A stretch of DNA of 64,000 nucleotides from Stictocephala bisonia (lineage: Eukaryota; Arthropoda; Insecta; Hemiptera; Membracidae), in contig JAQJVL010000310.1 in assembly GCA_035578905.1 (NCBI GenBank), forward strand, positions 1-64,000, given 5' to 3'. The notes beneath the pieces are model-generated. The model was not told the origin of the DNA. It made no database searches and saw only the letters and a list, made by a program, of their open reading frames with translations. Numbering within the stretch: the first letter of the stretch is position 1; each line of letters opens with the position of its first letter. A program made the translations under genes and the position numbers. Positions 62,295 to 64,000 of this stretch are shown here, piece after piece.

Positions 62295-64000
62295 GTAAGA
62301 GCTATTCAAACAAATTTGTCTGAATTTAAGCTATTAAATAGAACTTAATTAACACATTCACTTCTAATGAAATATTGTATACCGATGGTCAGTGCTGAAA
62401 ATAAAATTATAACAGAGTCATTACATTATCATCCATTTATCCATTATAAAAAACTCAAATTACAAAAAATTGCTTTTTAGAGCTGCTGTGGTATTTAATT
62501 CAAATTAAGTTGTGAAGTGTATGTTGCTTCAATTTTAATTGTGGAATAATAGTGTGGTTTGAATTTGAAATTAATTAAAAGATTAAAATAAAAGGGTTAA
62601 TTTAGTTGGTAGAGGAGTTGGTACACAGTTTTGTATGGGAAAAACAGGGGGTTGGTCAATGGGTGTGGGTATATTAAGAAGGTCTGCTAGGTTAGGGTTT
62701 TACCATAGGTGGATTCAAGGTTAGGACTAATTTGAAGGAATTCAACTGTTTTTAGGGTTTGTAAATAGAGTTTGAAAAGTTTTTTTAGTTTGGTTTGGTT
62801 AATAGGTTGTTGGCAGTGGTATGGGTGAGTTCATTGAGTGGATGGAGATTGGTGGATATGATCAATTCATAGCAGGCAAGTAGGCTAGTAACATTTTTAT
62901 TATGTTCTTTCTACAGACTAAGGATAGTTTTAAGGATGTGAAGGTAATGACCATTAGATATTTCCAGGATTTTGTTGTGCATGTAGGAAGGCATAGCAGA
63001 TATGGCAGGTTTAGAGGTTAGGCCTAGAGGGGTTATTTCTAGGACCAGACAATTAGAGAGAAAGGAAATATGGCTGGACTATTTGGCTAGATAGTCTCTC
63101 TCTCTACTCACCTGAATAAAGTACCGGTGGTACAGAAAATTTGTGATAGTGTGATTCTTTTGCATTTGTTAGTTCTACTGTGGTGTTAGTGAACTTGTCT
63201 TCTAAGGTAAGTTTGTTGATGTCCTATCTCTCCAATATACTAATTCCTGGCCTAGTGCTCTTAAACCTAATCAAAAATTGATTAAAAGAGATTTCTTATT
63301 ATGTTTTGACAAAGTCAATGCATGTGTCTTAGTTTAATTGTTCTGTCTAAAGCAACTCATTTAATTTTCAAAATATTTGAATCTATGTTCATATTTTTTA
63401 GTTGCATAACAAACATGTTTACTTATGCAATTGACATTTTTCCATATTACAGAAAACAAAATGTTTAGTCCCAGTTGAACTTGGAATCCAATGTGAGGCC
63501 TCTTCCACATTATTTGCTGTAGTGATATAGCAAGATCATCATGTAACGTTGAGACATTTCTTTTTTTCATTTTGTATAGTTCATCTACTAGAATTATATT
63601 TAATTCTAATTGTTGATGTTTCATGATTCATGTAAAACTGATAATTTGATCTGGACAACTTCATCGTCACCAAAATCCTCCATCATATTTTTCAAGTTCT
63701 CATTCAAGTTTATTCTGAATTATTTAATGATCAATTTTGGATAAGATGTTATGTGTGACATCGAGTGGATTAGTTAGTTGAACCCAGTAATAATTAGTTG
63801 AATTCAACCCTTTTGCACAAGAGATACATTATTTCTGTGTTACATTTTCAAATAAATGTCCAATATTCCAGTTATCAATAATGTGTGTGTGTGTCTAGAT
63901 TTCAATTTGATTGATCATTGGTATTCATCTATAGTTTTAAAATATGTCGATTCTCTCTAGCTGTTCTTGAGCAAACCAATTGCCAAGTTATCATTTTGTT
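62295..64000 (+). other. Start of pod1 intron 20
   Basis: Runs to the window edge. 62600-63130 is strongly G/T-rich on the plus strand and may be a decayed element read on the minus strand, unidentified. 63181-63270 is the second copy of the dispersed repeat. I found no further pod1 exon up to 64000. Confidence 0.6.
63181..63270. repeat. Dispersed hairpin repeat, copy 2
   Basis: Shares GTTAGTGAACTTGTCTT, the GGTAAGTTTG.TGATGTCCTAT segment (as in the left arm of copy 1, inverted) and CTGGCCTAGTG with 54754-54922, in one orientation only (no second arm). Confidence 0.7.

Overview
The window is animal nuclear DNA, almost certainly from an insect. It is AT-rich, with one conserved protein-coding gene split by consensus GT-AG introns and packed with eukaryotic transposons. 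The mix (jockey/CR1-type non-LTR elements, hAT, mariner, piggyBac-like TTAA elements, tRNA-derived SINEs) and the protein sequence fit an insect with a large repeat-rich genome. A hemipteran is my guess, but I cannot prove the order. I see no bacterial operons, CRISPR arrays or intact RNA genes.

The only host gene I can support is the coronin-7 orthologue known in insects as pod1 (+ strand). Twenty coding exons run from the ATG at 5395 to 62294, and the gene continues past the window. All exon phases join without a frame break and give 1,175 codons. The protein has an N-terminal coronin WD40 beta-propeller (residues about 1-400), a Pro/Ser/Thr-rich and charged linker (about 400-780), and a second propeller (about 780-1170). 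Coding DNA is 3,526 bases of about 57 kb, so over 90% of the gene is intron.

Layout: 1-2.7 kb holds two decayed minus-strand non-LTR retrotransposons. 2.7-5.4 kb is upstream DNA with one small pogo-like remnant. Introns 1-3 hold a pogo-like MITE and an internally deleted mariner. Intron 4 holds a 3.2-kb non-autonomous hAT element with an 8-bp target duplication, carrying a 36-bp minisatellite. Intron 5 holds a SINE, a second array of the same minisatellite, and a 4.56-kb hAT element with an uninterrupted 845-codon transposase, 8-bp target duplication and a nested pogo-like MITE. Introns 6 and 9 hold non-LTR fragments. Intron 12 (16.9 kb) holds a palindrome-rich TTAA MITE, a gag-bearing LTR element with a nested non-LTR insertion, a SINE, a 2.8-kb piggyBac-like element with its own nested MITE, a non-LTR 3' fragment, and about 155 copies of a 26-bp satellite ending 68 bp before exon 13. 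Intron 15 holds a second piggyBac-like copy in the opposite orientation, a non-LTR element and another SINE. Intron 17 holds a further TTAA MITE.

The most interesting points are the satellite with higher-order structure inside an expressed gene, the inverted piggyBac-like pair flanking exons 13-15 (a layout that could favour exon circularisation), the coding-intact hAT element, and the minisatellite shared between a transposon and the neighbouring intron. I did not find a new multi-gene system. Everything was read by eye, so copy numbers and element edges are approximate unless target duplications fix them.
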